A stretch of 64,000 nt of DNA from Syngnathus acus (GCF_901709675.1 NC_051091.1:7784967-7848966); one strand, 5' to 3'. Counted from the stretch's first letter, positions 9,401-20,500 are shown. Program-made: numbers and translations. The notes: generated by a model from the sequence alone, not told the origin.

Positions 9401-12147
9401 TTTGATTTGTGTTGGCTAGCTTGTTATGACAACTTATTTCCAGTATAAACAAATCACGAATCATCTGTTTTGCTCGGTTCAATCACGGTATTTCTCATTT
9501 TTAAAAAATAGCTTAAAAAATATGAGGTTATCCGAGCATGACTCACTTCAATCCAGGGATATCCAACAAATTGGTCAACCCGGTCCAGTTGATATCGAGT
9601 TTCTGGAATGACATAAATATCATTAATAATTGTCAAACAATAGGAGACACACAAGAGAGGCTTGGGGGAGGGGAGTGCAAGGACAAATAAAGGTGAATGC
9701 AGACGGATCAACCTACGGGTCTGCGGATGAAGAACATGGTGACGGCGCCCACAATGGGCACATCTCCGATCAGAGGCTCCAGAATGACTCGCATCATCCC
9801 ATTCAACTACGCCCACACACAGAGGACAGAAATGTGACATTTGCACGGCGATTCCTTCCTTCATGTGACACTTAAGATGGCGACTCACTTGCATTCCTTT
9901 GACTCCAGCTTTGCAGAAGTATCTCTTTACTTCCACGTTGATCTCCACATTGCCAACAAAGCTAAGAGGAACACGTGACCCACATTTTAGCATTGTAAAA
10001 TAGCAAAAAGTGTGAGGTAACATTCTACCTGATATACAAATCAAGCAGGACTTGTCTTTTGTCATTCTCTGTGTGCGCCTTGATCCCGACCACCTTCATG
10101 GCCTGCGAGGAAACGGAACACGTTACGTAACTGCGTTCAACATAATAGCATTAAAGCTAAAATGACGTCACCTTGTCGCCCATGTCCACTTTGGTGAAAC
10201 TGAGCGTCTGGAGGTGGCTGCTCGAGGCTCGGATAGACGGAGCGATGGTCTCCACCAGGAGCTTCTCCAAGTACTGACCCACAAAGGGCCATACCTGCTG
10301 AAGCACCTACAGCGACACATTTAGACTCAAAATTGTGTGGCCTTTGGGTTAAATAAGCAGCTGACTTATAAATAACAAGGCAACTGCTCATTTCTCCACT
10401 GTTGTTTCAGAGACCGTTGCCATGAAAACACATTCGAGTCCCACGGGGGGAAGAATGAGAAGTAGGCGCAGTGTGCTTAATTTTATAAAAGGTTGGCAAC
10501 AACTGGCATAAGTGGAGAGTGAGTCATCAGATTCCTGCTCACATGGAGGCCTGAATGTCCCACTAGCAGATTCATAACTCCACTCTGTGCTTCGAATGTC
10601 TTATGATCCTTTTAGAGTTTCTTTTTTTTATCTGTGACTTTATAAAGTATAAACGAGAGGAGGGAGAACAAAACCAGCTGGTTCTTCATGTGGCCGGGGG
10701 GGGGCTGCTTCTTCCTCTTCCTGTGAGCTGGGCCGCGGTAAAGTGGAAATGTTGAGTGGGTTGACTGGCACGAAATGTGTACCGCTGCTGCGTTTGCGGT
10801 ACAGATGGTGCGGCTGCGACAACGGAGGGGGTGTTGCCCTCGCTGCCTTCAACATGGCTGCAGCCATAAGCGAGCGGTCACATGTCGATGCGGAAGCATC
10901 AGTCTGTCAGCATAGCGGCTGTGTTTGATCCCGTGTGCGCTTCAATAAAAGGCCAAACAAAGAGATTTTTGTTTTACCTTGTTCAGCCATTCTACTTTCT
11001 CAACATCTGGAAAGTTGACCTGTGGTGGTGAAGAAAAAAAAAAAGGACATTTATAGTTCAATTGTGTTTAGGTACGTTTTGCACTGTTGAACGAGAGCCT
11101 GTGTCAAAATCAAGTGACTCTTTTCCATCATACCATCATTCATTTTGTCACTAAACAGTAATAAATAAGCTACAATACATGGGGGAAATTGATTTGTAAT
11201 AAGCTTTCAAGCAAATGAAAATATCTGAATATTATAATAATCCATTCTAAAAAGATTCAATGGCAATGTTTTAATACCTCTGTGCTTTTAAACAGACATT
11301 TCATAGAAATGTTGTGCTTTGCATCACAGAGTACTTTTAAAAGACAGCTTGGTTAACAGTTTTCTCTTTAGGCCTTTCATGAAGTCTCTGCACATGTCCA
11401 TCCATTTGTTAGTATGCTTGATGCATTCTGTCTGTTTGCCAAGACCAAAGTGGAAAAGCACTCATACAGCAAGAATTCTCCAGGGCCTAGAGCTAAACTG
11501 GGTGTGGCCTCACAGAAGAACTTGTGGCAAATCACATTTCCATTTTGGGCTTTTGCTGTCGGGATGCACTGGCAGATACATTGATTTTGGGATAGGATTG
11601 CATTTCAAATGTAGCTTCCATCTAAAATATTGAAACGACTCACTTGTTTAGAGAGATGCAAACAAGTATTAACAGTCTATGCAATAAGTCAAATGTTGCT
11701 TGAGTATTTGCATTGAATGTTTTTCTTTGGTCTGCAACTGCATTTCGTGCATATCAATAAAGCTGATGTTAATGGACCATGTCTTACCCACGCAGGTAGG
11801 TCTCTCTTTATTTTGGACATTTTCAAGCTGCCTAGCTCCTCCTCGTCGCCGAACAGCTGCATGGCCGATCTCAGCCTCTCTTCTTTGGCCTCCCGAGCAT
11901 GCTTCCATCCCGTATACACCATCATACCGCACACCAGCAGGCTGGTGCTGACCCGGTAATAGCCGGCCAGGTAGACGGGAAGCAAAGCTCCCAGGCACTT
12001 CCCAAAAGTCCATAACACCGCCACGGCGTTAATCCCCTTGGCCCGGGGAAGAGGCTGCACTTCGCTGCCGTCACTCGACGCGCACATCTCGGGATTGTCC
12101 GGGCCCGAACCCTCGTCGACTTTCGGCTCCGATTTCTCGCTCTGCAT
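20..12147 (-). CDS. esyt1: Extended synaptotagmin-1, nine-C2 form (C-terminus off window)
   Basis: E-Syt1 is an ER-anchored tether that bridges ER and plasma membrane and moves lipids through its SMP domain under Ca2+ control of its C2 domains. I traced 48 coding exons with GT-AG borders and consistent phase, giving 1,740 residues plus two bases; human ESYT1 has about 1,104. Order: hydrophobic hairpin (about residues 38-80), SMP domain (to about 317), C2A-C2B (318-585), three C2C-C2D-type pairs (623-890, 988-1254, 1383-1647) and C2E (from about 1690). The last exon seen ends in NPEFNER, matching mammalian ESYT1, so roughly the last 65 residues lie left of position 1. The start is the ATG at 12147 (MQSEKSEP), ahead of the hairpin. 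Phase closes through all exons, so extra C2 copies are read as one protein. Identity rests on recalled similarity to human ESYT1, especially MKKGNKEPNPMVQLS in C2B and RRPKLDINWTGLTNLLDIPG in the SMP. Confidence 0.95.
562..1990 (-). repeat. esyt1: esyt1 C2 pair 4 (C2C-C2D copy 3), exons 39-46
   Basis: Exons 1990-1820, 1673-1591, 1522-1474, 1395-1306, 1207-1112, 1030-959, 877-791 and 708-562 (171, 83, 49, 90, 96, 72, 87, 147 bp). The first C2 is two codons shorter at the MMMMKGKSDPY loop, where pairs 2 and 3 have a GG insert. It keeps AKDN, SDPY and FDKDLDSDDFLGR. The second C2 has LKKSGKEPKAGAELVLGD and VLDQWFHLDGAAPDSQVLM. It is followed by the C2E exons, the position that the single C2C-C2D pair occupies in mammals. 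Confidence 0.9.
1991..2572. other. esyt1 intron 38, no feature seen
   Basis: A 582-base intron between linker B and C2 pair 4, one of the longer introns in this compact gene. It is AT-rich. I saw no gene, repeat or RNA structure in it. Confidence 0.6.
2573..3084 (-). other. esyt1: esyt1 inter-pair linker B, exons 36-38
   Basis: Exons 3084-2972 (113 bp), 2899-2833 (67 bp) and 2776-2573 (204 bp) encode about 128 residues rich in Glu, Asp and Pro between C2 pairs 3 and 4, including VSTEEEETGSRLPLD and LVEEQADLEEHQTP, ending TTPSRDFGTE. For exon 38 two acceptors are possible; the one leaving ACG as first codon (right end 2776) keeps phase with exon 37, while the alternative with right end 2795 does not. 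No folded domain is evident. Confidence 0.82.
3211..4731 (-). repeat. esyt1: esyt1 C2 pair 3 (C2C-C2D copy 2), exons 28-35
   Basis: Exons 4731-4555, 4459-4377, 4276-4228, 4156-4067, 3989-3894, 3704-3633, 3513-3427 and 3357-3211 (177, 83, 49, 90, 96, 72, 87, 147 bp). The first C2 reads GLMRIILMEAQDLVAKDN, KSDPYAKITVG, VVKENLNPIWNEMYQ and YDKDMDKDDFLGR. The second C2 has FKKSGKEPKAGVELALGN and VLDQWMSLDGALPESEILL. It is very similar to pair 4, for example VVKENLNP in both and KKSGKEPKAG in both, which suggests these two are the most recent duplicates. Confidence 0.9.
4875..5246 (-). other. esyt1: esyt1 inter-pair linker A, exons 26-27
   Basis: Exons 5246-5134 (113 bp) and 5052-4875 (178 bp) encode about 97 residues of hydrophilic, acidic sequence between C2 pairs 2 and 3. 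It starts MLIPSKCPRRPSDQ and ends in HTSPDLNFSNE. It shows no domain. The terminal T-S/T-P-x-x-x-F-x-x-E motif is shared with the ends of the other two linkers, so it probably travelled with the duplicated cassette. The first exon, 113 bp, is matched in size and phase by the first exon of linker B. Confidence 0.85.
5306..6716 (-). repeat. esyt1: esyt1 C2 pair 2 (C2C-C2D copy 1), exons 18-25
   Basis: Exons 6716-6540, 6459-6374, 6292-6244, 6148-6059, 5982-5887, 5802-5731, 5622-5536 and 5452-5306 (177, 86, 49, 90, 96, 72, 87, 147 bp). The first C2 reads GLLRIHLLAGQNLIPKDN, then KSDPYVKINIGG and FDKDMDMKDDFMGR, one codon longer than its relatives at the loop-3 aspartate cluster. The second C2 contains VKKSGKEPKVGAELILG and ends in VLDQWFHLDGASPESQLLL. 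This copy directly follows the C2A-C2B pair, the place of the single C2C-C2D pair in mammals. Confidence 0.9.
6968..8875 (-). repeat. esyt1: esyt1 C2 pair 1 (C2A-C2B), exons 9-16
   Basis: Exons 8875-8699, 8545-8463, 8331-8283, 8038-7949, 7867-7772, 7466-7395, 7308-7222 and 7117-6968 (177, 83, 49, 90, 96, 72, 87, 150 bp). C2A carries AAKDH, SDPYAILRVG and YDKDPDQDDFLGR, an aspartate set consistent with Ca2+ binding. C2B carries ILVVYLDKAESLP and SLDQWFQL and lacks the aspartate clusters. The same exon-size series recurs in the three following C2 pairs, marking this pair as a member of one duplicated family. The exon 6781-6891 that follows is the linker to pair 2; it ends in TSPHSSFATE. Confidence 0.9.
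10307..10977. other. esyt1 intron 2 with GC-rich block
   Basis: The intron between coding exons 2 and 3. Most of it is unremarkable, but 10660-10930 is GC-rich with several CpGs and open frames on both strands. It contains CAACATGGCTGC at about 10850-10862, close to the YY1 consensus. It could be an internal promoter or enhancer. No splice-compatible coding exon with recognisable homology was found. Confidence 0.4.
11020..11787. other. esyt1 intron 1, no feature seen
   Basis: The 768-base first coding intron of esyt1. It is AT-rich. The open frames in it are short and unrelated to the gene, and I saw no repeat or RNA gene. Confidence 0.6.
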
Positions 12148-13265
12148 TGTCCTTTTAAGTCTTTGAGCTCGCAGACGAATCCCTTAATAAATATGGTACA
12201 GAATGGAAAAAAAAATACCCGTAAAAATGCCTTTATACTGACTTAATCGGCCGACATTTCAACGCGTCAAGCAACCGTTCAAGAAAAAGTAAAGTATCAA
12301 AACACAGATTGTAGCTGTAATTACTTCAAGATCCGAACCGCATATTTAAGGTGATTGCTAAATCCGCCTGGTTGACGTGGTTTTGCGGTTAGGTTTGCAC
12401 AAGTCGTTCGCTGTTGAGTTCTGCTCCTCTTTCTTCCTCCGTCCCGTTATCGCGCAGAAAACACGCCCACTGGAACGAAATGCGTCCTTGACTGCTTACG
12501 ACCGAGCGACGATCATGTAAAGAGCAAATTGGCATCACTCAATTCAGAATTGTCCGGACACGGATGTCGTGCTGCTGTGAAAGTTGAAAGTATTAAAGCA
12601 AGTTTAGACAACGTGACTCCACCCTTTTAAGTCAAAGAGATGTTGAAGAAAGCTTTGCTCCTGGTTATCACATCGTGTTTATTTTGTGTGCGCATGACTT
12701 CAGACAAACCACACTACTTGCTTTTGAATTGTCGTGCAGAGTTTAGGTGTTGATCAACTAATCCACAACTAGTCTAGTGCAAGTGTAAACAAAAATGCGA
12801 TGATCAGTTTTTAGCATTTTAACATTTTTTTGTGTTTACAATAATCAAGGAAAAAAAAAAAAAAACGTCCGTTGCGTCATTAGCTAAAAGTCAAGGGCCA
12901 AATGTTTCTTTACGGCTCTCTAGAGGGAAACATAGGTTTAATTTGATTCGCAATCGGATTAAATGCAATCAGTAGACAATAAAGGGAAATGTAAATAGCA
13001 GAATTATAAGAAAAACGTTTTTATAATACGAGAATAAAGTCATTACCACAAGAAGAATAAAGATGTTTTACTAAATAAAATAAAAAACTCCATGTAGCTC
13101 TAACTGGTGACTCTCAAAATGACTCTGCAAGTCTGAAACCAGCAGCCAGCGTAGTTGACTACTGTACATATTCATCAATCATGAGTAGCTCTTAAACATT
13201 TTCTGTCAGATCAGACTGAACAATCAAGAGATGAGCCAATTTAGTTCTTCTCGTATTAGTTGAAC
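12148..13265. promoter_or_regulatory. esyt1 5' flank and zc3h10 downstream DNA
   Basis: The first 350 bases or so upstream of the esyt1 ATG (12148 to about 12520) contain several CpGs and should hold the esyt1 5' UTR and promoter on the minus strand. No TATA box is obvious. The rest is AT-rich spacer with A/T runs and no gene. esyt1 and zc3h10 are transcribed in the same direction, so this is an upstream-gene-end to downstream-gene-start interval. Confidence 0.45.
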
Positions 13266-13271
13266 TTTATT
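13266..13271 (-). terminator. zc3h10: Candidate zc3h10 polyadenylation signal
   Basis: AATAAA on the minus strand (TTTATT on plus), about 125 bases downstream of the zc3h10 stop codon. Other AATAAA-like strings occur in this AT-rich stretch, so its use is inferred. Confidence 0.4.
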
Positions 13272-13395
13272 CTCGTAATAGAACAATTTGAAACTTGTAT
13301 CCATGTATTGTTACATTTTTTTTTTTGTCAATGTAGCCGTAAAACAGTCAGTTTGAAGATCTGTTTTGGCTTGAGGGTCGCTTCATTACCACTTA

Positions 13396-15442
13396 TCAGG
13401 TAATATGAGGCAGAGTGGTGATCCTCATGCTCTGACTGGCAATGGGATACGACAGCATGGGCGTCGTGGCGTGGCTCATGGTGATGCCCGGCAGAGGCTG
13501 CGTCATGGACATAGACACGGCCACCGGAGCCACGGACACCGCCACCGGTGCCATAGAAACTGGAGGCGCCATCCCCTGGGCGATGGTCTGCGCCAGAGCG
13601 GCTGACAGCGGTGTAATTTCGGGGTTCAGATGAGGGGGTGGCGCCGCGTTGTTAGGGGGCGCCGTGGGAGCGCCGGTGGACGCCACCAGATCTTGCTGGG
13701 TGACGGGTCGAGGCTGCAGCCCGGTGCTGCTCAGCGTGGTGTGAGTCTGGGCGATGCCGTGGTTGTACGAGCTGACCACACCCACTGGAGGTACCAGGGT
13801 CTGCTCAGTCTGGGCGGCTGTCATCACTGTTGCCTGACCGCGGAATTGGGCGTTCTGCTCCAAGAGAACTTCATTGGTAGAAATGAGGTTGGCAACCTGG
13901 GGGAAGGAACAGAAGCCAGGTTGTAGTTCTTGTTAACGCTTGTTAAGTCATCAAATTCAATTCTACATTGCAATGTAGTGGTAGACTTGATGTATTTATT
14001 GTAAACTTTCAGGGGACTGACTTAATTAAAAAAAGACATTTCTTACCAATTTGTTCTGATCTGTTTTGTACTGAATTTTAGCCTGCATTTTCTTTGTTGC
14101 AGTTCCAATTCATTTTGGACGGAACTACTTGATGTCATACTTAAAAACAAATTTTCGACGGTGATTTCAAACATGTTCTCGTTCTGACCTGTTTCTTTAA
14201 CTCTTCCACTCTCTTCCTCAGCAGGTTGTTTTCCTCCTCCAACAACCTGTACTCCACCGGGCGTGTGGGCAAGGTAGCCTGGACCCCGAGGTCATAGTGG
14301 CCACCGACGCTGCTGTCTGCCAGTCGCAAGCTTTCCAAGCGCCGCCTCTTGATCTGGAGTGCGGTCTGTTCAAGCGGGCTGTCCAGGCTAGCCGAGTCAA
14401 AGACGCCGCTCTCAACTACGGGCTCGTAGACCGACATCGGGGTCCTGTCGAAACGCCTCTGTCCTGACGGGCCTGCTGGCGCACTGACGCTCACTACTGG
14501 CGCACTGACGCTCACCGCTGCCGCACTGACGGGCCCTACTCCCGCACTGACGGTACCTACACCCGCACTGACGCCCGCTACTCCCGCATTGACGCCCGCT
14601 ACTGTCGCACTGACGCCCGCCACTCCTGCGCTGACGCCTACTCCTGCGACGCTTGCATCTCTGCAAGCACTCATACTCATGCCTGGGCAGGCCACCCCTA
14701 GAATATTATTTCCAGCCACACCTCCCACAAGCCCCGGAATCCCCACACTGGCTCCTCCGCTCGCTCCGGCTGCACCGATGCCACTTCCTGCAGATACCAT
14801 TACACTCGCAGCGGCCCCAAGCAAACCACTCACGCCAAGCCCAGTGAGATCATATTCATAGTCTTTTTGGACATGACGAAATTTACACTTACTGCCCCTC
14901 TGGCACTCCCCTTTCAAAAAGTCTCTGCAGATTGGGACCTCCCCTCTACTATGCGGCAGATCTGTGGGTGAGAGGCCAAGTCGTGCTGCAACTTTTGCTC
15001 TCAGCGCAAGTGGCAACTCTCCATTTTTCTTGTAATATTCCTCATCTTCTTTCGTGCCGTGTACAAAGCGACAGTTGATGCGCAAGCATTCTTTATTCTG
15101 GTAATCGTGGCAAAAAATGAATTCATTCTTTTGCACCCCTAAGTCTGGCACCTCATTAAAATCGGGATGCTTAAAGCGACAACGCTTCCCTCTCTTACAA
15201 ACATTACGAATAAAATCCCTGCACACCCCATCTAGCATTAATCCAGAGTTTAACATTGCACCTCCCCCAAGGCCAAAACTAATGCCATTGCCTAGTGAGC
15301 CTCCCCCGTCCATGCTTCCAAAACCCCCTTCTGAACCTACTCTGCAATCTGTAGCGCAAGCAGAGCCCGATCCTCCCTCTTCACTTAGATTGCTACCACT
15401 CCCACCGCCACCTGACAGGTAGGAGCTGTCACGATCAGGCAT
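13396..15442 (-). CDS. zc3h10: Zinc finger CCCH domain-containing protein 10
   Basis: Two coding exons, 15442-14189 and 13896-13396, give 584 residues against about 434 in mammals. ZC3H10 is a nucleic-acid-binding nuclear protein; RNA-related and transcriptional roles have been described for mammalian orthologues. Three CCCH fingers follow one another: CRDFIRNVCKRGKRCRFKH, CHDYQNKECLRINCRFVH and CRDFLKGECQRGSKCKFRH. Later come a coiled-coil segment (LLEEENNLLRKRVEELKKQ) that crosses the intron into NLISTNEVLLEQNAQF, then a Pro/Ala-rich tail ending in PIASQSMRITTLPHIT, very like the mammalian end. The start MPDRDSS at 15442 matches the mammalian start; an in-frame ATG at 15475 would add 11 residues. 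The extra length comes from a Gly/Ser-rich N-terminus and a heptad repeat after the third finger. Confidence 0.95.
14468..14634 (-). repeat. zc3h10: In-frame 21-bp minisatellite in zc3h10
   Basis: About eight tandem copies of a 21-base unit encode a heptad of the form VSAGVAG (variants VSATVAG, VNAGVAG, VSAGVGT, VSAAAVS, VSAPVVS). The array lies between the third CCCH finger and the coiled coil. It is low-complexity Val/Ala/Gly/Ser sequence without counterpart in the mammalian protein as I remember it, and probably varies in copy number. Confidence 0.85.
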
Positions 15443-17545
15443 GGCGCTGGGCCCAGCTCGAGGAGAATACAGCACTCATTAGTGTGCACTTCGTGGCAAC
15501 TATATCTGCGGGGAATTCAGTCATGGATTGAAGACCTGCAAAACAGACATTGAGGAACTGAGAACTGAAATTGACAATAAAATTCAATATCTAGCCCTCC
15601 ACAAATGTTAGATGTGCCCCGAAATATTCTGGTACTTTTCATATACATAACGTAAGAAGCTGGAAATGTACCTGCCATGAGCTGTAGCCAAACATTTACT
15701 CTATGAACAATGTGCAACTCAGCTTCTGACTAGCAGACGTCAAAGTAAAATGTCAATCTTGAGATGGCGAATTGGATCATTAGTTGAAAACACTGCTTCG
15801 AGCAGTATTTAAAAGTCTCTACGAGGCACTTTACATGGAGCTAAAACAATAACATGTGCAAGTAATGTTTTTTTTTTACTACTATTATAACCGGCCACGG
15901 AGAGGACAAACATGATTACGACAAGTATGACGTCTAAAACTAACCAAAAAAACGTGACGCAAACAAATCAACAAGGTACACGGATATCAATAAGGGTTAT
16001 CAAACGTTCGAACAAGTTAAATTCATAGTGAAATATAATCTAGCAAGCATGCAAATTATTGAATTCATCTCGTCGAACATTCGACGTCCGTTCTTAAGAT
16101 CGTGCTGGCTAACCTTAGCTGGCCACGGCTAGCTGCTAACACGCTAAGTACTACAAATGCCACCTTACCTAATAGATACGAGCTGAATATCAAAGCACCA
16201 CGGCGAAACACGCAACTGTGGTACACGCCGAACTAGTAACGATGATTTTACTTTGAGATGACCACGTAGGTGTTTGAATTCATTTGAGGCCTACGTGCTG
16301 TTTTGTTTTCCGTTTCTCTTACGGGTTCTTTCACCACGGAAAAGAAAGCTCTTCTTCGGCGTCCGCAATCGCCGTACATTTCTACCCCCTAGCGGCACGG
16401 ATGACGAACTGTTCTCAAATAAGTTTCTCCTGGGTTATTCGCCGGATTGTTTACCAAAAAGCCTCTGAGGTTTCGAATAACGCCGAGGCACACGTTGGGA
16501 GTGCACAGTCGAAGTCACGTAGTTGTTCGTTTGTAAAGCATAAGAAAACGTTGTCATGTAAACATGCTTGCACAAGCATACGTGCTCCTGCTGTTTGCAG
16601 CCACCGCACATGCAAAAAAAAAAAATACTACAAAATATTGGACGTACAGCCAAGAGCAAGTGAGGGCCAGATAAAAAAAAAAAAAAAAGACTTTCCGCAA
16701 ACCTATCGTTGGGCACCACCCTGATAAAAAAAAAAAGATATGGGCGCCGCTGCAGAAGAGACATTCCGAGATGGTTGAACAAATGCTAAATAATTTGCAC
16801 TCATGGTTGATAGTTGAGCTAAAATAAGTGTTTGGATAAAGAGAATAAATCAACAGCCCTACTATTTAAGAGAGATAGACAACCCTGGTATGAAAAAAAT
16901 GATGCGCCATAAAATTGTTAAAATGCTTATATACATTAAAATACTTTCTGTGACACAAATTATATTTTTCCTATTCCCTAGAGATTGAGTCAAATAATAG
17001 TGAAAGGTATTTCAAAAGGGAAAAAAAATGTTTTAAATGTCCTTCTGGTGGAACATCTCTCATGATGGAGAGAATTAGGATATGGTTATTAGTTTTGACA
17101 GACCTGTTTGGGAGAAAAATTACGATACTTTGAGATGTTTTTTATTTTTTAATTAGCTCAGTAGCTATCTGTACTACTTTTTTATTGGCTATCTTGTAAA
17201 TTCAACCCTTTTTTTATTGGTCACTGATTGGACTGTCATGCTCCCTTCTCCCATGTGGGTGTGTCAAAATAGGTCCGAGTTACTGACTAACACACCATTT
17301 ACTCCTTTTCCCCAACGGCCAGCACTTTAGATTTAGCACAGTTGTCCTCCATTTCTCATCAAGGCAACGTGCACTTTGACCCAAAGGATATCCTGTGCCT
17401 TCTCAGCAGTTGCAGCTCGGGCTCATTGCAGCCAGCTCACAGAAGACCTTCAGAGCTTGAATGCACATTTTGCCCTGAACAAAAAAGGACTTATTCACAT
17501 TCTTTGTAGCACAAAAGCAAAGCAGACTGAACATATTGGCTGGCG
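15443..17545. promoter_or_regulatory. Divergent zc3h10 / sorting nexin upstream region
   Basis: zc3h10 runs leftward and the sorting nexin rightward, so this interval holds both promoters. An AG at 15541-15535 on the minus strand could be the acceptor of a zc3h10 5' UTR exon. The 16080-16440 stretch is richer in CpG and the best candidate for the zc3h10 transcription start. 16600-16740 carries several A-runs. The sorting nexin 5' UTR probably lies in about 17290-17545. No coding sequence was recognised. Confidence 0.4.
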
Positions 17546-20500
17546 ATGATGGTAAGTTCCTGAAAATATTCTTTATGACAACAGTGAGAGTCATGTGACT
17601 CACACTTGCAGGCGTCTATGGAGCTGAAATGAGCTTTTTTGTAATGTCAAATGCAATTCTAAAATATATCCATTTACTCTGGAGATCTTGACCCACAGCT
17701 TAACACATTTTTTATTTTACAGGAAGAAGTGAAAGAAGAGGCACCTTTGAGTGTTCATGGACATAGCATTAAAGTTGCAGAGGTTCTACAAGATGGAGAC
17801 GCACTTACCTTTCTCATCGTCTCTCAAAAAGTAAGAAAAACGACATCAATTTGTGCAAAAGAAACAAAATGAATGTGAAGCAACTTCTTCCAAAGACACT
17901 CTCAGAAACAAAAACCTCAGTAGTGTTGATGAATAAGTAACCAACAACCAAATGAAGTTGTGCTAACTCAGCACATTTCAATGTGGTCATGCGCTGCTAA
18001 CCACAAGCTACAACTACAATAACAAATGTATATCAAATCAGATGACTGGGTGTCATAAAACACAACTCTCTGGGTCTCTCCTGTTTGTGTTAGCTGTCCG
18101 GGACCGGGGAGTACCACGTGGACCGGACCTATGAGGACTTTGAATGGCTACAGCAGAACCTGTTCAACCAGGAGGATGTGCCTGGGATACAGGGAGTCAT
18201 CGTGAGTGTTACCCTTTTTGTGATTTCCAGACTCTTTAGGAAATATTTAAATGTAGAGCGGGACAGGATGGCTAAAAGGCCTCGGCTATAAATATAATCA
18301 AGATCATGTCAATGAAGCAGAAAGATATCAAGAAATATATTTTATTTGTGTAACACCTCTTGGAAATTGACACTGTTATGATTAAAGGGGCTTATGTTCA
18401 TGATGTATCACTGAAGTACAAACTGTGCATTTTGTATTTGCCATGTGCATTTGTCATTTCTATGAAATGTTTAAACCAACATTGTCTTTGGAAACAATGA
18501 GTCATTGTAAAAGCGTTTTCCTATTTTCCCTACCAAGTTTCCTCCTCTTCCTGCAAAGGCTCAGATGAACACAACACCAAAGGCCACCAGACAGCTTGGT
18601 GAGCAAAAAAAAAAAAAAAAAAAAACACTCAAATCGTCCTATCATTGCTGTTGGTGAGCAAAAAAAACCCAGAAAAACCACTCAAATCGTCCTATCATTG
18701 CTGGTCCTCATGAGTCTGGTTTTAAGTACAATGCTCTGAAACAAGGGACTTTTCTTCCAGGTTTCCTTGGTTTGGAAGAGTTTAAGCCATATTGTGCAGC
18801 ACTGGAGAATTTCCTCCACCAGGTGGCAGCACACAACCTACTCAGAAAAAACAAAGCTTTGGAGATCTTCCTCACCAGCTCTGATGTGAGTTTTTCATCT
18901 GTAGACGTTAACAAACAAACAAACACATCTTTGACCTCTTGAACAATGCAAGCAGCATAAATACAAATAATGTATTTGGGCCATTGTTGGTGTTCCATGA
19001 TTTGAATACAAAATCCATTTAATTCTGTTTTGATATGTACAGCCGCCTGGTCGACAGAAAGCCAGGAGAAACATTTTCAATCGCTTGAGTCAAGCTGTGG
19101 AAGAAATGAGAAAAGAAGGCCACAAGGTTCTTAATTTGGACTCTTTATGGAAATGACAGTACTGTGTGATTCTCGAAATGTGATTGCCTTTGCAGGATGT
19201 TGACGAATTCTTTCAAACTAAACGGGACGTCAATCTTTCTATAACCGGCTGCATCAAAAACACGGTGGATGTGAGTAGCACTCCTCGCTTGCCTGACACT
19301 CAACATCTACACACATTATATATCCATTTTTCATTTGTTCATGTTTTTTTTTCCTGGCAGAAATTCCTGGATCTGGTGCAAACTGAGCAAAGTAAGATCA
19401 CACCACACATAAAGTAAAAGATAGCTGTAATTTATTTCATTCAATTGACAATAACTTAAGGGTTAAGGATATTCTATTGACAATATGATTATTGTGTAAT
19501 TCATCCTGAAAGTAGTTATCACGCTTGATACCCTCGTGTGTTTGTACAGAAATAGCAGTGGCCTGTGGGCACTTTGCAACTGCCCTGCATCTGTGTGTGG
19601 AATCGGATGATGATCCTGACAAAGCAGCTTTTACTAAGTATGTCTGTACAAGTCTCAAGACTGTCATATGGACATGAAATGGAACTTTGTATTCATAAGT
19701 TTGGTTTAAAAAAAAAAAGCACTAATTTGGTGCTTTTCATTTTATAGGATTTGTGTAAGATTATCAGACGTCTTTGAGTCAATGAAGGTAATTTGTACTT
19801 TTCCAGATTAAAAAAAAAAAAGCATTATTATTAATTATTTTAACGTTTTGATTTTTTTTTTTTAAAACATGCAGAATAGCATGGCAAGTGTTGCTGAAAA
19901 TGATGTGAGCACTCTCGGACTTGGCCTGGATTTGCAGTCACGCTATCGGGAAGCAGAAAAAGTATGTCAAGTTTTTAAAATTACCAATTTTTTATTTAAT
20001 CTTAATAAGTTGCACTGCTTTGTTGATTCTAGGAGATGCTTTTCAGAAGGACCTGTAAGCTAGTGGAGTTGGAAACTGCCCTAAAGAATGCTGAGAAGGC
20101 CAAACCAGTCAAGAAGGCTGCTGTGAGTGCATTAATGTAGGACAATGACAGCTTTTGGCCAGCAGGTGTCAGTAAAGTATTTACAAAAAACCGACATTTT
20201 ATAAATTTATTTTTAAACGGACTTATAGGCTGTTTATGCTAAATGTGCAGCTGCGTATTTACGACTCACTCTTCGTGTTCATCAGTTGGAGGAGGTGAAG
20301 AAAACAGTGGAGACCGAGTTTAATCACGTTTGTAAAGTGGCAAAACAAGAGGTCAGTCACCTAAATTTGACCTGTTACGTATCAGAACTTACGTTAATGA
20401 TAATTGAGTGATGTTGTTTTACAGATTGAACACTTTGAGGATGCCCGTGTGAAGATGTTGCAACAGGCTCTGGTGAAGTGGTGCGAAAAGCAGCTACGCA

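Larger units (their letters stand above)
8947..12147 (-). other. esyt1: esyt1 exons 1-8: ER hairpin and SMP domain
   Basis: Coding exons, 5' to 3' on the minus strand: 12147-11788, 11019-10978, 10306-10172, 10102-10029, 9961-9889, 9806-9717, 9602-9547, 9067-8947. Exon 1 encodes an acidic N-terminus followed by two hydrophobic runs (around VLWTFGKCLGALLPVYLAG and VSTSLLVCGMMVYTGW), the ER membrane hairpin of the family. Exons 2-8 encode the SMP lipid-transfer domain, with the recognisable stretches WPFVGQYLEKLL, VEVKRYFCKAGVKGMQ, GAVTMFFIRRP and MIMDAIASFLVLPNR. Exon sizes are 360, 42, 135, 74, 73, 90, 56 and 121 bp, and the reading frame stays open across every junction. Confidence 0.92.
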
